The position numbers were made by a program, and so were the translations under genes. From the NCBI GenBank assembly GCA_029882915.1, contig JAOUJZ010000008.1, positions 1 to 55,082 on the forward strand: a stretch of 55,082 nt of DNA, read 5' to 3'. Under the pieces are notes generated by a model. The model did not search any database. It was given only the letters and a program-made list of their open reading frames with translations, and had not been told where the DNA came from. This DNA comes from Gammaproteobacteria bacterium (GTDB lineage Bacteria > Pseudomonadota > Gammaproteobacteria > Nitrosococcales > Methylophagaceae). The first letter of the stretch is position 1. Every line of letters begins with the position of its first letter. Below are positions 27,839 to 36,699 of this stretch, one piece after another.

Positions 27839-28032
27839 GCTTATTTTTGAAAAACCCAAAGCATTATATTTTAATTAGTGCTTTTTAATTAATAACTTAT
27901 ATGTTTTTGTTATATAGATATAAATATTCAATGATTAATTTAAATCACAATCAATTTGAAATGAAAGAATTCAGATAAGCATTCTGACTGCTTAAGACCC
28001 TTACTCAACACCATAATGTGAGTAACAAATAG

Positions 28033-29088
28033 CTATTTTTGGCGTCGCTTGCGAACTGCTTCAGCTAATTCTCGTAACAAAACTTCACTATTGTCCCATG
28101 CCATACAGGCATCAGTAATGCTTTGACCATAGACAAGTTCTTTATCGGGTTCAACATTTTGTCTGCCAGCAATAAGGTTGCTTTCCAGCATGAGCCCCAT
28201 AATGCGCCTTTCACCATTTGCAATTTGATTTGCAACATCACGGCATACCACTTCTTGCTGGATGTGACTTTTTCCACTGTTGGCATGACTGCAATCAACC
28301 ATAAAACGAGCCGCCTGGCCTGTGCGACCAATGATGGCGGCAGCTTCTTTAATACTGGCCGCATCATAATTCGGTTTTTTACCACCACGCAAAATAACAT
28401 GGCAATCAGGATTACCAGTGGTGGAGAATATCGCTGAATGTCCTGATTTGGTCAGTGACATGAAATGATGTGGTTTTGAAGCAGATAGGCAGGCATCGAC
28501 AGCAATCTGCAAACCACCATCGGTGGCATTTTTAAAGCCCACCGGACATGATAAACCAGAAGCTAATTCTCTATGAGCCTGACTTTCGGTGGTGCGAGCC
28601 CCAATAGCTCCCCACGAAATCAAATCAGCAATATACTGGGGACTGATTAAATCCAGATATTCACTTGCAGCAGGAACTTCCATTTCAGCCAGATCAAGTA
28701 ATAATTTGCGAGCGAAATGCAGGCCATCGTTAATTTTGAAACTGCCATCAAGGTATGGATCGTTTATCAGACCTTTCCACCCAACAACAGAGCGTGGTTT
28801 TTCAAAATAGACACGCATAATGATATGCAGATCATCTTTTAATTCGGTGATCAGTGGCTTTAGTCGGGTTGCATATTCTCGTGCAGCATCGGGATCATGA
28901 ATTGAGCAGGGCCCAATAATTACTACTAATCGATCGTCCTCACCATGCAGTATTTTTTGGGTAAGATCTCTGGCCTTAAACACCGTTTCCGATGCCTGTT
29001 CGGTGATAGGTAATTCCTGGTGTAACTGTGCCGGTGGCAAGACTTCCTGCATACCGGTAATACGCAAATCATCGGTGCTGTAAAGCAT
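28033..29088 (-). CDS. aroG: 3-deoxy-7-phosphoheptulonate synthase (DAHP synthase, type I)
   Basis: The first enzyme of the shikimate pathway, joining phosphoenolpyruvate and erythrose 4-phosphate. Family motifs are IGPCSIHDP, RVYFEKPRSVVGWKG, LISPQYIADLISWGAIGARTTESQ, GFKNATDG and LRGGKKPNYDA with HANSGK near the end. Length 351, matching the E. coli AroF/G/H isoenzymes. Which aromatic amino acid inhibits it cannot be read safely, so the symbol aroG is by family only. It is a single gene between the rnf operon and nhaD. Confidence 0.94.
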   Translation of the reverse strand: MLYSTDDLRITGMQEVLPPAQLHQELPITEQASETVFKARDLTQKILHGEDDRLVVIIGPCSIHDPDAAREYATRLKPLITELKDDLHIIMRVYFEKPRSVVGWKGLINDPYLDGSFKINDGLHFARKLLLDLAEMEVPAASEYLDLISPQYIADLISWGAIGARTTESQAHRELASGLSCPVGFKNATDGGLQIAVDACLSASKPHHFMSLTKSGHSAIFSTTGNPDCHVILRGGKKPNYDAASIKEAAAIIGRTGQAARFMVDCSHANSGKSHIQQEVVCRDVANQIANGERRIMGLMLESNLIAGRQNVEPDKELVYGQSITDACMAWDNSEVLLRELAEAVRKRRQK

Positions 29089-29117
29089 GAATATTATTAC
29101 TCTTAAATAGTGTTATT

Positions 29118-29145
29118 AACCGAGCAATCAGACAACTACTCGGTT
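29118..29145 (-). terminator. Weak hairpin after nhaD
   Basis: AACCGAG (29118-29124) pairs with CTCGGTT (29139-29145), 34 bases after the nhaD stop on the minus strand, followed only by an AT-rich run rather than a clean T tract. It is a possible terminator between nhaD and aroG. Confidence 0.35.
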
Positions 29146-29178
29146 TGATTAGTTCTAATTGTGATTGTTTCAGATAAC

Positions 29179-30669
29179 TTATGAAATAGCCTGATGGAAT
29201 AGGTCGGCATTAAGCCACAGATGTACCCAGATACTGGCGGCATATCCTAAAGCAATAGCCCACATCCATTTCAAGTGAGCGAAGAAGGTATAGATACCGC
29301 GTGCCTGACCCATTACAGCTACACCCGCGGCAGAGCCAATTGATAATAATGAACCACCAACACCAGCAGTTAATGTCACTAACAACCATTGCCCATGATC
29401 CATATCAGGCATCATTGATAACACGGCAAACATCACCGGGATATTGTCAATTATGGCAGATAAAATACCGACAAGGATATTGGCATTGGTAGCCCCGAGG
29501 TCACCATACATCAGCTGCGAGCCAACAGTGAGGTAACCAATCGTACCTAAACCACCTACACACAGAATAATACCGTAGAAAAACATGAGGGTATCCCACT
29601 CGGCACGTTCTAATTGCTGGAATATATTAAAAGGTGCTGTTTGTGGTTTATCACTACTTTCAATATTCAATGTTGTTCGACCACTATCAGCCATAGAATT
29701 AGAGATACGTTGGTCACGAAGGTCACGAATTTTAATTACATAACCGTACAACTTTAACAAACCAAGCCCGGTCATCATACCGATAACAGGTGGAAGATGG
29801 AGGAAATTATGGGCACAGACAGCCATGGTAATGGTGAGTAAAAACAGGCCAACAACGACCAGTGCACCATGTTTCATGCTCGCTGTTTCATTCAGTGATG
29901 TGGGGTGATCGTTTGCAACCGCTATCGACATAAGCATGGCAGGTACAATCCAGTTGACGACTGATGGAATAAATAGAACAAAAAATTCTTGAAATTCGAC
30001 CACACCTTTTTGCCAGACCATTAAGGTAGTGATATCACCAAAGGGACTGAACGCACCACCTGCATTTGCAGCCACAACGATATTGATACAGGCAAGTGCA
30101 ACAAACTTATGATTTGTTCCGCCTACGGCCATAGCCACTGTTGCCATCAATAATGCGGTGGTAAGATTGTCGGCTATTGGTGAAATAAAGAATGCCAGAA
30201 GCCCGGTCAACCAGAAGATGGTTCGAAGAGAGAATCCCTGGTTAACTAACCATGTGCGTAGGGCATCGAATACACCTCGTTCACCCATAGTATTGATATA
30301 AGTCATTGCTGCTAATAAAAACAGTAGCAATTCAGCGTATTCAAGCAGGTTATGACGAATCATAATTTCGGCAGTATGATGATATGCGGTATCTGTTTGC
30401 CCCGCATATATAACAGCAATCATCGCCCAAATAATACCGGCAGCAACCATTACGGGCTTGGACTTTCGCATATGAATTTCTTCTTCAAGGATAACCAGAG
30501 CATAGGCAATCACAAAAATTGCCAGCGATGCATAACCTATCCAATGACCAGTTAGGTCAAGCAACTTGACGTTATCAGCAGCTAAAGAAACCTGTGGAAA
30601 AGAAAACAGTAACAAGCTAAATAACAGAGTTATGGTTATCGAGCGATTAAGCTGCATATGTCTCATCAT
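29179..30669 (-). CDS. nhaD: Na+/H+ antiporter NhaD
   Basis: An inner-membrane antiporter of the ion transporter superfamily that exports Na+ in exchange for protons, mostly found in marine and halophilic bacteria. It has a hydrophobic start that may be a cleaved signal or first helix (residues 10-30, ending VSLAAD) and then about twelve membrane segments. Conserved charged motifs are visible: ISPIADNLTTALL and NAGGAFSPFGDITTLMVWQ, plus GLGTIGYLT later. A hydrophilic loop rich in Ser and Asp lies about residues 315-345. Length 496. AAGGG precedes the ATG. Its nearness to rnf suggests a shared role in the sodium cycle. Confidence 0.94.
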   Translation of the reverse strand: MMRHMQLNRSITITLLFSLLLFSFPQVSLAADNVKLLDLTGHWIGYASLAIFVIAYALVILEEEIHMRKSKPVMVAAGIIWAMIAVIYAGQTDTAYHHTAEIMIRHNLLEYAELLLFLLAAMTYINTMGERGVFDALRTWLVNQGFSLRTIFWLTGLLAFFISPIADNLTTALLMATVAMAVGGTNHKFVALACINIVVAANAGGAFSPFGDITTLMVWQKGVVEFQEFFVLFIPSVVNWIVPAMLMSIAVANDHPTSLNETASMKHGALVVVGLFLLTITMAVCAHNFLHLPPVIGMMTGLGLLKLYGYVIKIRDLRDQRISNSMADSGRTTLNIESSDKPQTAPFNIFQQLERAEWDTLMFFYGIILCVGGLGTIGYLTVGSQLMYGDLGATNANILVGILSAIIDNIPVMFAVLSMMPDMDHGQWLLVTLTAGVGGSLLSIGSAAGVAVMGQARGIYTFFAHLKWMWAIALGYAASIWVHLWLNADLFHQAIS

Positions 30670-30754
30670 TGGAAATCCCTTGAATTGAAGGATAAAAATA
30701 TTAATGGATAATGATACCGCGCTACTTTGCTATGGGGAAGTGAAAGATTGGTAT

Positions 30755-31225
30755 TCATTTCATTACTGACTGGTAAAAACCTTTTGATGCGGCTTCAACC
30801 AAATCAAACACATGTTCAAATCCATTTTGACCTCCATAATAGGGATCTGGTACATCATTTTCAGGATGCTCAGGAGTGTATTCGAGAAAACGTTTTACCT
30901 TATGGTGATGTTCTTTGGGGCTGGCTGCCAATAACATAGAATAGTTATCACTATCCATTGCCAGAATATGATCAAAGTGTTCAAAGTCTGACGACGCTAC
31001 TTTGCGAGCACGAATATTAGATAATTTTACCCCACGTTTGTGAGCAGTCTGTTGTGCTCTTGAATCGGGTTGTTCACCCACATGATAGGCATGTGTGCCA
31101 GCTGAATCGACCAGAAATCGGTCTGCTGTACCCATATCATCAAGCAGTTTATTAAATACACCTTCAGCAGTGGGTGAACGACAAATATTGCCCATGCAGA
31201 CAAACAGTACTTTGATTTGATTCAT
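30755..31225 (-). CDS. Low-molecular-weight protein tyrosine phosphatase
   Basis: A 156-residue soluble phosphatase. The active-site loop near the N-terminus is C10-MGNIC-R16-S (CX5R), and the general acid is D127 in the DPYYGG motif; both are intact, so it should be active. ICRSPTAEGVF is typical of the family. It is the second gene of a pair with the fructosamine kinase, 14 bases after it. Absence of a neighbouring tyrosine kinase or capsule operon argues against a role in exopolysaccharide export; its substrate is unknown. Confidence 0.94.
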   Translation of the reverse strand: MNQIKVLFVCMGNICRSPTAEGVFNKLLDDMGTADRFLVDSAGTHAYHVGEQPDSRAQQTAHKRGVKLSNIRARKVASSDFEHFDHILAMDSDNYSMLLAASPKEHHHKVKRFLEYTPEHPENDVPDPYYGGQNGFEHVFDLVEAASKGFYQSVMK

Positions 31226-31239
31226 GTTGATAGCTCTAG

Positions 31240-32121
31240 TTAAATTTCAGCAAGACATTGTTCAATCATGGATTCAGCCTGAGCCAGATAACCGCCGCCA
31301 AATAAATTCACATGATTGAGTATGTGGTAGAGATTATAAAGTGTTTTTCTAGTTTTATAACCAGTATCTAATGGATATTCAGACTGATAGGCACTATAAA
31401 ACTCACCCCCGAACCCACCGAACAATTCGGTCATTGCGACATCTGTTTCTCTATCGCCATAATAGCAGGCCGGATCAAAAATAATTGGATTACCCTGGCT
31501 ATCTGCCGCAGCATTACCGCCCCATAAATCACCGTGTAATAAGGACGGCGTAGGGGAATAATTATCAAAAAAGGCATTGAGCTCGCTCATAAGCCGTTGT
31601 CCTTTTTCTTGTAATCGTCCACCAAAACCATTTTTGGCGGCAAACTCTAGCTGAGCGCCAAGGCGGTGTTGTTGCCAGAATGTCAGCCAGTCATGTTCAC
31701 GATCATTGTGTTGTGGGGTACTCCCAATAGTATTGTCGATGTGCCAGCCAAAATAAGGTTGTTGATGCTGATGTAATTGTGCCAACTGTTTACCTAATAA
31801 TTGATTGGCCTGACCTCGCAAATTTCCTAGAGAAATATACTCCTGAACCAGATAACTGTGGTTATCAGCCTGACCGTAGCAGATGACTTTTGGGATTCGA
31901 ACGGCTGCTAATTCAGCCATTTCTTGCAAACCACGTGCTTCTGCTTCAAACATGGGCAGTAAACGGGGCTGGTTGAGTTTAATAAAGAAGGAATGTTGCT
32001 GTGTTTCTAATCGGTAAGCCGTATTTATGCAGCCACCAGCAATAGGGGATAAATGATAATTACTGAGCGTTAATGCCGTTGCTTTTTCAATATCTTGCAC
32101 AATATGACTGAGTTGAGACAT
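31240..32121 (-). CDS. Fructosamine kinase family protein
   Basis: A 293-residue member of the fructosamine-3-kinase/ketosamine kinase family (protein kinase-like fold). These enzymes phosphorylate sugars attached to amines, which makes the adduct unstable and so repairs glycated proteins. Seen are the N-terminal nucleotide-binding region (GGCINTAYRLETQQHSFFIKLNQ), the catalytic loop LLHGDLWGGN and the metal-binding FDPACYYGDRETDVAMTELFGGF. It heads an apparent two-gene operon with the low-molecular-weight phosphatase, a neighbour arrangement I recall from other proteobacteria and cyanobacteria. Confidence 0.92.
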   Translation of the reverse strand: MSQLSHIVQDIEKATALTLSNYHLSPIAGGCINTAYRLETQQHSFFIKLNQPRLLPMFEAEARGLQEMAELAAVRIPKVICYGQADNHSYLVQEYISLGNLRGQANQLLGKQLAQLHQHQQPYFGWHIDNTIGSTPQHNDREHDWLTFWQQHRLGAQLEFAAKNGFGGRLQEKGQRLMSELNAFFDNYSPTPSLLHGDLWGGNAAADSQGNPIIFDPACYYGDRETDVAMTELFGGFGGEFYSAYQSEYPLDTGYKTRKTLYNLYHILNHVNLFGGGYLAQAESMIEQCLAEI

Positions 32122-32234
32122 GAGCTATCCTGCCAGTGAAACGTTAGGTTAATTGTATAAGATAAGTATATTGCATGAGTAGCCCGAGGTGGTATATTCT
32201 TGACTATATAACTAGGATATTTAGGGAGCGCGTT

Positions 32235-34241
32235 ATGGATGTCGACGAAGTTACTCATGCTAATAGTTATTTGCCACATGGAACGTGCATATCATGGGAT
32301 GTGCCGCTGTTATCACTTTATGTTATTTCAGACTTGTTTATTGCGCTTGCTTATTTTTCGATTCCCATTGCCATAGTTTATTTTGTTCATAAACGTAATG
32401 AAGCGACATTTAAACCTATCTATTATTTATTTGCTTTATTTATAGCCGCGTGTGGGATAACTCACGTCATGAATATCGTGACATTGTGGTTTCCTCTTTA
32501 TTACCTTGCAGGTTTTTTCAAATTAGTAACTGCCGTGGTTTCTATAGCAACGGCTGTTTATCTCGTTCCCAAACTGTCCGAGTATGTCCAGTTACCAGAT
32601 CTGGCAGATATAATTGATATTAATAAAAACCTATTAAAGGAAAACAAGCACCGTAAGCAGGCCGAACTAAATTTGCGGACAAGTCAACAAAAAACAGATG
32701 ATCTCAATCAAATGTTGAAAACAGTTTTAGACGCAGTACCTGTACGTTTGTTCTGGAAAGATTTAAACCTTAATTATCTCGGCGCTAATTTTCTGTTTTG
32801 TCGGGATGCAGGTATGAGGACACCCGAGATGCTAGTAGGAAAATCTGATTTTGATATGCCATGGAAAGACACTTATGCCAAATTTTATCGTGAAGATGAT
32901 CAAAGAGTGATCGATACTGGAATTGGAAAACTTCACTTTGAAGAAAAATTACTGGATGCCAATGGTGATGAAAAGTGGTTAGCGACGAATAAATTACCAC
33001 TTATAAATAGCCAAGGTGACATTTTTGGTGTGTTAGGAACCTATGATGAAATTACACAGCGCAAACAAATGGAGGCAGGATTAGTTGTAGCAAAAGAAAC
33101 GGCTGAAGAAGCCAATAAAGCCAAGAGTCAGTTTTTATCGAGGATGAGTCATGAACTTCGTACCCCGTTAAATGGTATTTTGGGTTTTTCTCAGCTTTTG
33201 CAAATGGATGAGCTAACGGAGAAGCAAAAAGGATATGTCACTAATATCACTGTTTCAGGCACACATCTTTTAGATTTGATCAATGACATACTGGAACTGT
33301 CGCATATTGAAAGTGGCAAGATGACAGTTTCTATTGAAGCCATTAATGTGCATGAACTGATGCAAGAAATAATTCCTTCTATAGAAACACAACTTGAAAC
33401 AAACCACTTAACTTTGGCGATTAATATTGAGACGGAAGAATTATGGGTAAAAGCAGACAGCGTAAAACTAAAACAACTGCTATTTAATTTATTATCAAAT
33501 GCGGTTAAATACAATAGAGCTAATGGCACCGTTACTCTATCTATCCAGATAAAAGGTGAAAAACTGCGTTTTTCAATACAAGATACAGGTGAAGGTATAC
33601 CAGCCGACATGTTTGAGGCTTTATTTGAACCTTTTAATCGTTTAGGTAAGCATAAATCATCTATTGAAGGCACGGGTATAGGACTCGCTATTAGCAGACA
33701 GTTGGCCCGGTTAATGAATACTGAATTGATGCTGGACAGTGTAGTTGGCCAAGGAACAACATTCTGGTTTGATTTACCACTCACTCTATCAATACAGCAG
33801 TATGAAGACGATGCTAGTGATAAAATTTCGATTCAGCTACAGAATAAAAATGCTGGCAGATTTAAAGTCCTATATATAGAAGATAATCCCGCCAATATGA
33901 TGTTAATGCGCCAGATTATGGATGGCATGGATGATGTTGAATTATTTGAAGCCATGACGGGAGAAGAAGGGATCGAAAAGGCTCTTGAGATTAAGCCGGA
34001 TATTATTTTGTTGGATATAGATTTGCCGGGTCTGAATGGTTTTGAAACCTTAGAGGTCTTGAATAAGAAAAACCTGTCATCTGAAATGAAGGTCATTGCA
34101 GTGACTGCTAATGCCATGCTTGATGAAGTAGCACGAGGACATAAAGCAGGTTTCGATGACTACATAACAAAGCCAGTTGATGTACTTAATATTATCTCTG
34201 TTATTGAAAATATACGACTTAAAATAAATAAGGGCCAGTAA
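32235..34241 (+). CDS. Hybrid sensor histidine kinase with an ethylene-receptor-like membrane domain
   Basis: Domains in order: three membrane helices (residues about 26-112), coiled linker, PAS (about 150-280), HisKA with H306 (RMSHELRTPLNG), HATPase (LLSNAVKYN, DTGEGI, GTGIGLAIS) and a receiver with D594 (LLDIDLPGLNG). The membrane domain resembles the plant ETR1 ethylene-binding domain: SDLFIALAYFSIPI and CGITHVMNI. The residues D33, Y40, C73 and H77 have exactly the spacing of ETR1 D25, Y32, C65 and H69; the last two bind Cu(I). Binding of ethylene or another small ligand through copper is therefore plausible, but inferred. I chose ATG 32235 with GGGAG seven bases upstream over ATG 32175. 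rpiA follows after 30 bases. Confidence 0.92.
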   Translation: MDVDEVTHANSYLPHGTCISWDVPLLSLYVISDLFIALAYFSIPIAIVYFVHKRNEATFKPIYYLFALFIAACGITHVMNIVTLWFPLYYLAGFFKLVTAVVSIATAVYLVPKLSEYVQLPDLADIIDINKNLLKENKHRKQAELNLRTSQQKTDDLNQMLKTVLDAVPVRLFWKDLNLNYLGANFLFCRDAGMRTPEMLVGKSDFDMPWKDTYAKFYREDDQRVIDTGIGKLHFEEKLLDANGDEKWLATNKLPLINSQGDIFGVLGTYDEITQRKQMEAGLVVAKETAEEANKAKSQFLSRMSHELRTPLNGILGFSQLLQMDELTEKQKGYVTNITVSGTHLLDLINDILELSHIESGKMTVSIEAINVHELMQEIIPSIETQLETNHLTLAINIETEELWVKADSVKLKQLLFNLLSNAVKYNRANGTVTLSIQIKGEKLRFSIQDTGEGIPADMFEALFEPFNRLGKHKSSIEGTGIGLAISRQLARLMNTELMLDSVVGQGTTFWFDLPLTLSIQQYEDDASDKISIQLQNKNAGRFKVLYIEDNPANMMLMRQIMDGMDDVELFEAMTGEEGIEKALEIKPDIILLDIDLPGLNGFETLEVLNKKNLSSEMKVIAVTANAMLDEVARGHKAGFDDYITKPVDVLNIISVIENIRLKINKGQ

Positions 34242-34271
34242 CAAAAAATTATCTAAGCGGCGGTGTAAGTT

Positions 34272-34973
34272 ATGACTGAAGTGCTAAATGAAAAAAAAAG
34301 TGTTGCGATACACGCTGCCAACCTAGTAGAAAATGGCATGATTGTTGGCTTGGGAACAGGATCGACGGCTAATTATTTTATAGAAGAATTGGCACGAAAA
34401 AAGCGTGAACAGGGGCTGAAAATCACCACAGTTGCGAGCTCTGTTGTGAGTACAATAAAAGCTCAGAAAGCAGGGTTAGAATTGATGGCTATTGAACATG
34501 TGACCAATTTGGATCTCTATGTAGATGGTGCAGATGAAGTGACTCCAGATCTGACTTTATTAAAAGGCCGTGGTTTTGATTTGGTAAAAGAAAAATTATT
34601 AGCAAAAGCCTGTCAGAAAATGATCGTCATGGTTGATCAGAGTAAACTGGTTGACCGCATTGGCCAGAATTTCCCTATTCCTGTAGAGGTGATGCCATTT
34701 GCCTGGCAATTAGTGCAAAAGAGTTTGCAAGATGTTGGGGGGCATGGAGAGTTAAGATCGAATTCTAGTGGTGATGGACTGGCGATTACATCTCATGGCA
34801 GTTTGGTCTTGGATATGACCTTTGATGATCAGTATGATGTGGCAAACTTGAATGCACTATTGAATGCCATTCCGGGTGTGGTTGAGCACGGCATTTTTGA
34901 ACAACTGGCATCACTGGTGTTGATTGGCAGTCATGATCAAGTAGAACAGCGCTGGGTAAAACCAGACCAGTAG
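34272..34973 (+). CDS. rpiA: Ribose-5-phosphate isomerase A
   Basis: Interconverts ribose 5-phosphate and ribulose 5-phosphate in the pentose phosphate and ribulose monophosphate pathways. The phosphate-binding loop GLGTGSTA, the DGADEV motif with catalytic aspartates, and KGRG (here KGRGFDLVKEKLLA) are all present. The usual length is about 220; this is 233. It lies 30 bases after the hybrid kinase and could be cotranscribed with it, although no functional tie is known. Gene ends convergently with the peroxiredoxin gene. Confidence 0.95.
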   Translation: MTEVLNEKKSVAIHAANLVENGMIVGLGTGSTANYFIEELARKKREQGLKITTVASSVVSTIKAQKAGLELMAIEHVTNLDLYVDGADEVTPDLTLLKGRGFDLVKEKLLAKACQKMIVMVDQSKLVDRIGQNFPIPVEVMPFAWQLVQKSLQDVGGHGELRSNSSGDGLAITSHGSLVLDMTFDDQYDVANLNALLNAIPGVVEHGIFEQLASLVLIGSHDQVEQRWVKPDQ

Positions 34974-35006
34974 AAAACATTCAACCAGTCTGGCTTTATA
35001 GCGATG

Positions 35007-35513
35007 TTAGACTAGCTCTAACAAGGTTTCAGCTTTAGAAGCATGAAACTCTCCACTGCCTTCCACGCCTAGGTATTTTACAATGCCATCATCCACTAAC
35101 ATGGCAAATCGGAAGCAGCGAATACCCATGCCACCGGCCGTTAAGTCACGATCTAAACCAAGTGCCTTAGTATAGATAGCACTGCCATCAGCCATCATTC
35201 GGACTTTGTTAGTGGCGTGTTGATCTTTACCCCACGACGCCATTACAAAGGCATCATTGACCGCCATACACCAAATTTCATCAACGCCTTTTGCTTTGAG
35301 CTGGTCGGCATATTCAACGTAACCGGGCAAGTGTTCAGCTGAACAGAGTGGTGTGTATGCACCAGGCACACCAAAAATGATAATTTTCTTGCCACGAGTT
35401 TCCGTAATAACATCATGGGGTTGTGGATTAGCTGGACAGCCGGTTTCGGCATCAAACTCTATAGATTCAGTTAGTTTACCCTCTGGTAATTGGTCGCCAA
35501 CAGAAATAGTCAT
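35007..35513 (-). CDS. Peroxiredoxin (Prx5 family)
   Basis: A 168-residue thiol peroxidase that reduces hydrogen peroxide and organic peroxides, probably with glutaredoxin or thioredoxin. The active site is PGAYTPLCSAEHLPGY with peroxidatic C57. Other cysteines (at about residues 26, 83 and 131) might resolve it; there is no fused glutaredoxin domain. The gene has one of the best ribosome-binding sites in the window (AAGGAGG, eight bases before ATG). It is transcribed away from the Gfo/Idh/MocA gene across a 159-base gap. Confidence 0.93.
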   Translation of the reverse strand: MTISVGDQLPEGKLTESIEFDAETGCPANPQPHDVITETRGKKIIIFGVPGAYTPLCSAEHLPGYVEYADQLKAKGVDEIWCMAVNDAFVMASWGKDQHATNKVRMMADGSAIYTKALGLDRDLTAGGMGIRCFRFAMLVDDGIVKYLGVEGSGEFHASKAETLLELV

Positions 35514-35672
35514 GGTAATGCCTCCTTAATTGAAAGAAAATGAAGATTTGCACACACATGACCTAATGTCAAAAATAACGTTAAAAACCCTATATATTTC
35601 AATGTTATATGGACTGGAACTATATACTGTAAGTCTATATGATTAGTGTGAATTTATTACGGATCTATACTG

Positions 35673-36686
35673 ATGACAATACAAAAAAAATTACGGTGGG
35701 GAATATTGGGTGCGGCACGTGTCAACGAACGTTTATTGCCGGCCATTATAGAAGCCAGTAATGCCGAGTTAATAGCCATAGCGAGTCGTCGTGCCGGGGC
35801 AGCAGTTGAAACATTAACCAAATATGCACCACAAGAAAAAGGGATACAGACATTAGATGATCCTGAACAATTACTGGCTAATGTTGATATTGATGCTATC
35901 TATTTGCCGATGGCCAACGATGAACATGCTGAGTGGGCCTTAAAAGCGATTTCTAAAGGAAAACATGTCCTGATTGAAAAACCTATGGCTTTAACTGTAG
36001 ACGATATCAAGGCCATTGAGTCAGCATCGAAACAACACAATGTCACGGTTATGGAAGGGTTTATGTATTGGTTTCATCCACAACATGACACCGTACAAGA
36101 GATAATAAATTCTGGTGTTATTGGTGATGTTAGAACCGTACGGACTTGCTTTTCTTTTCCGATGAAGTCTGCCCGACTATATCGTCTTGAGAAAGACATG
36201 GCTCATGGTGGTGGTGCGATGTGGGATATTGGCCCTTATGCCGTTCACACCGCACGTAAATGGTTTGATAGTGAGCCTGTGGCTGTGACAGCAATGGCGA
36301 AACTGCTCGATAGTGGGGCTGATGCAAGTTTAAGTGGTGTGCTTGATTATGACGATGGTAAATATGCCCATTTTGATATTAGTTTTGAGCGTGCCCGCCG
36401 AAGTGAATATGAAATTATTGGAACTCTGGGTGGCATTAAGTGCCATACCGTTTGGCAAAATCCTGAAGACGTGCCAGTGGTTTCATGGTGGACAGATGCC
36501 GGTGAACAGCATCAAGTTGAATTAGAAAGTGCCAATCACTTTGTGCTTGAAATTGAGCATTTCAGTGACTGCGTTTTGAATGCAAAATCGCCTGCATTGT
36601 CGATAGCAGATGCACAAGAAAATTGTAGAACGATGGTTGCAGCAATACAGTCCATCAACACAGGAAAAGTAGTTAATTTACGTTAA
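35673..36686 (+). CDS. Gfo/Idh/MocA family NAD(P)-dependent oxidoreductase
   Basis: A 337-residue sugar or polyol dehydrogenase. The N-terminal Rossmann fold begins WGILGAARVNERLL, the catalytic lysine is in the conserved EKP motif (HVLIEKPMALT), and the C-terminal alpha/beta domain contains GGGAMWDIGPYAVHTARKW with the histidine expected near the active site. It resembles trans-dihydrodiol or glucose-fructose oxidoreductase-like members, but the substrate cannot be named. It stands alone and faces away from the peroxiredoxin gene. Confidence 0.9.
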   Translation: MTIQKKLRWGILGAARVNERLLPAIIEASNAELIAIASRRAGAAVETLTKYAPQEKGIQTLDDPEQLLANVDIDAIYLPMANDEHAEWALKAISKGKHVLIEKPMALTVDDIKAIESASKQHNVTVMEGFMYWFHPQHDTVQEIINSGVIGDVRTVRTCFSFPMKSARLYRLEKDMAHGGGAMWDIGPYAVHTARKWFDSEPVAVTAMAKLLDSGADASLSGVLDYDDGKYAHFDISFERARRSEYEIIGTLGGIKCHTVWQNPEDVPVVSWWTDAGEQHQVELESANHFVLEIEHFSDCVLNAKSPALSIADAQENCRTMVAAIQSINTGKVVNLR

Positions 36687-36699
36687 CCTAATATTGGGG

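Noticed and set aside
34963-34994. CCAGAC/GTCTGG hairpin between rpiA and the peroxiredoxin gene as a terminator
   Set aside because: The loop of 20 bases is long, the stem begins inside rpiA and only a weak T run follows.
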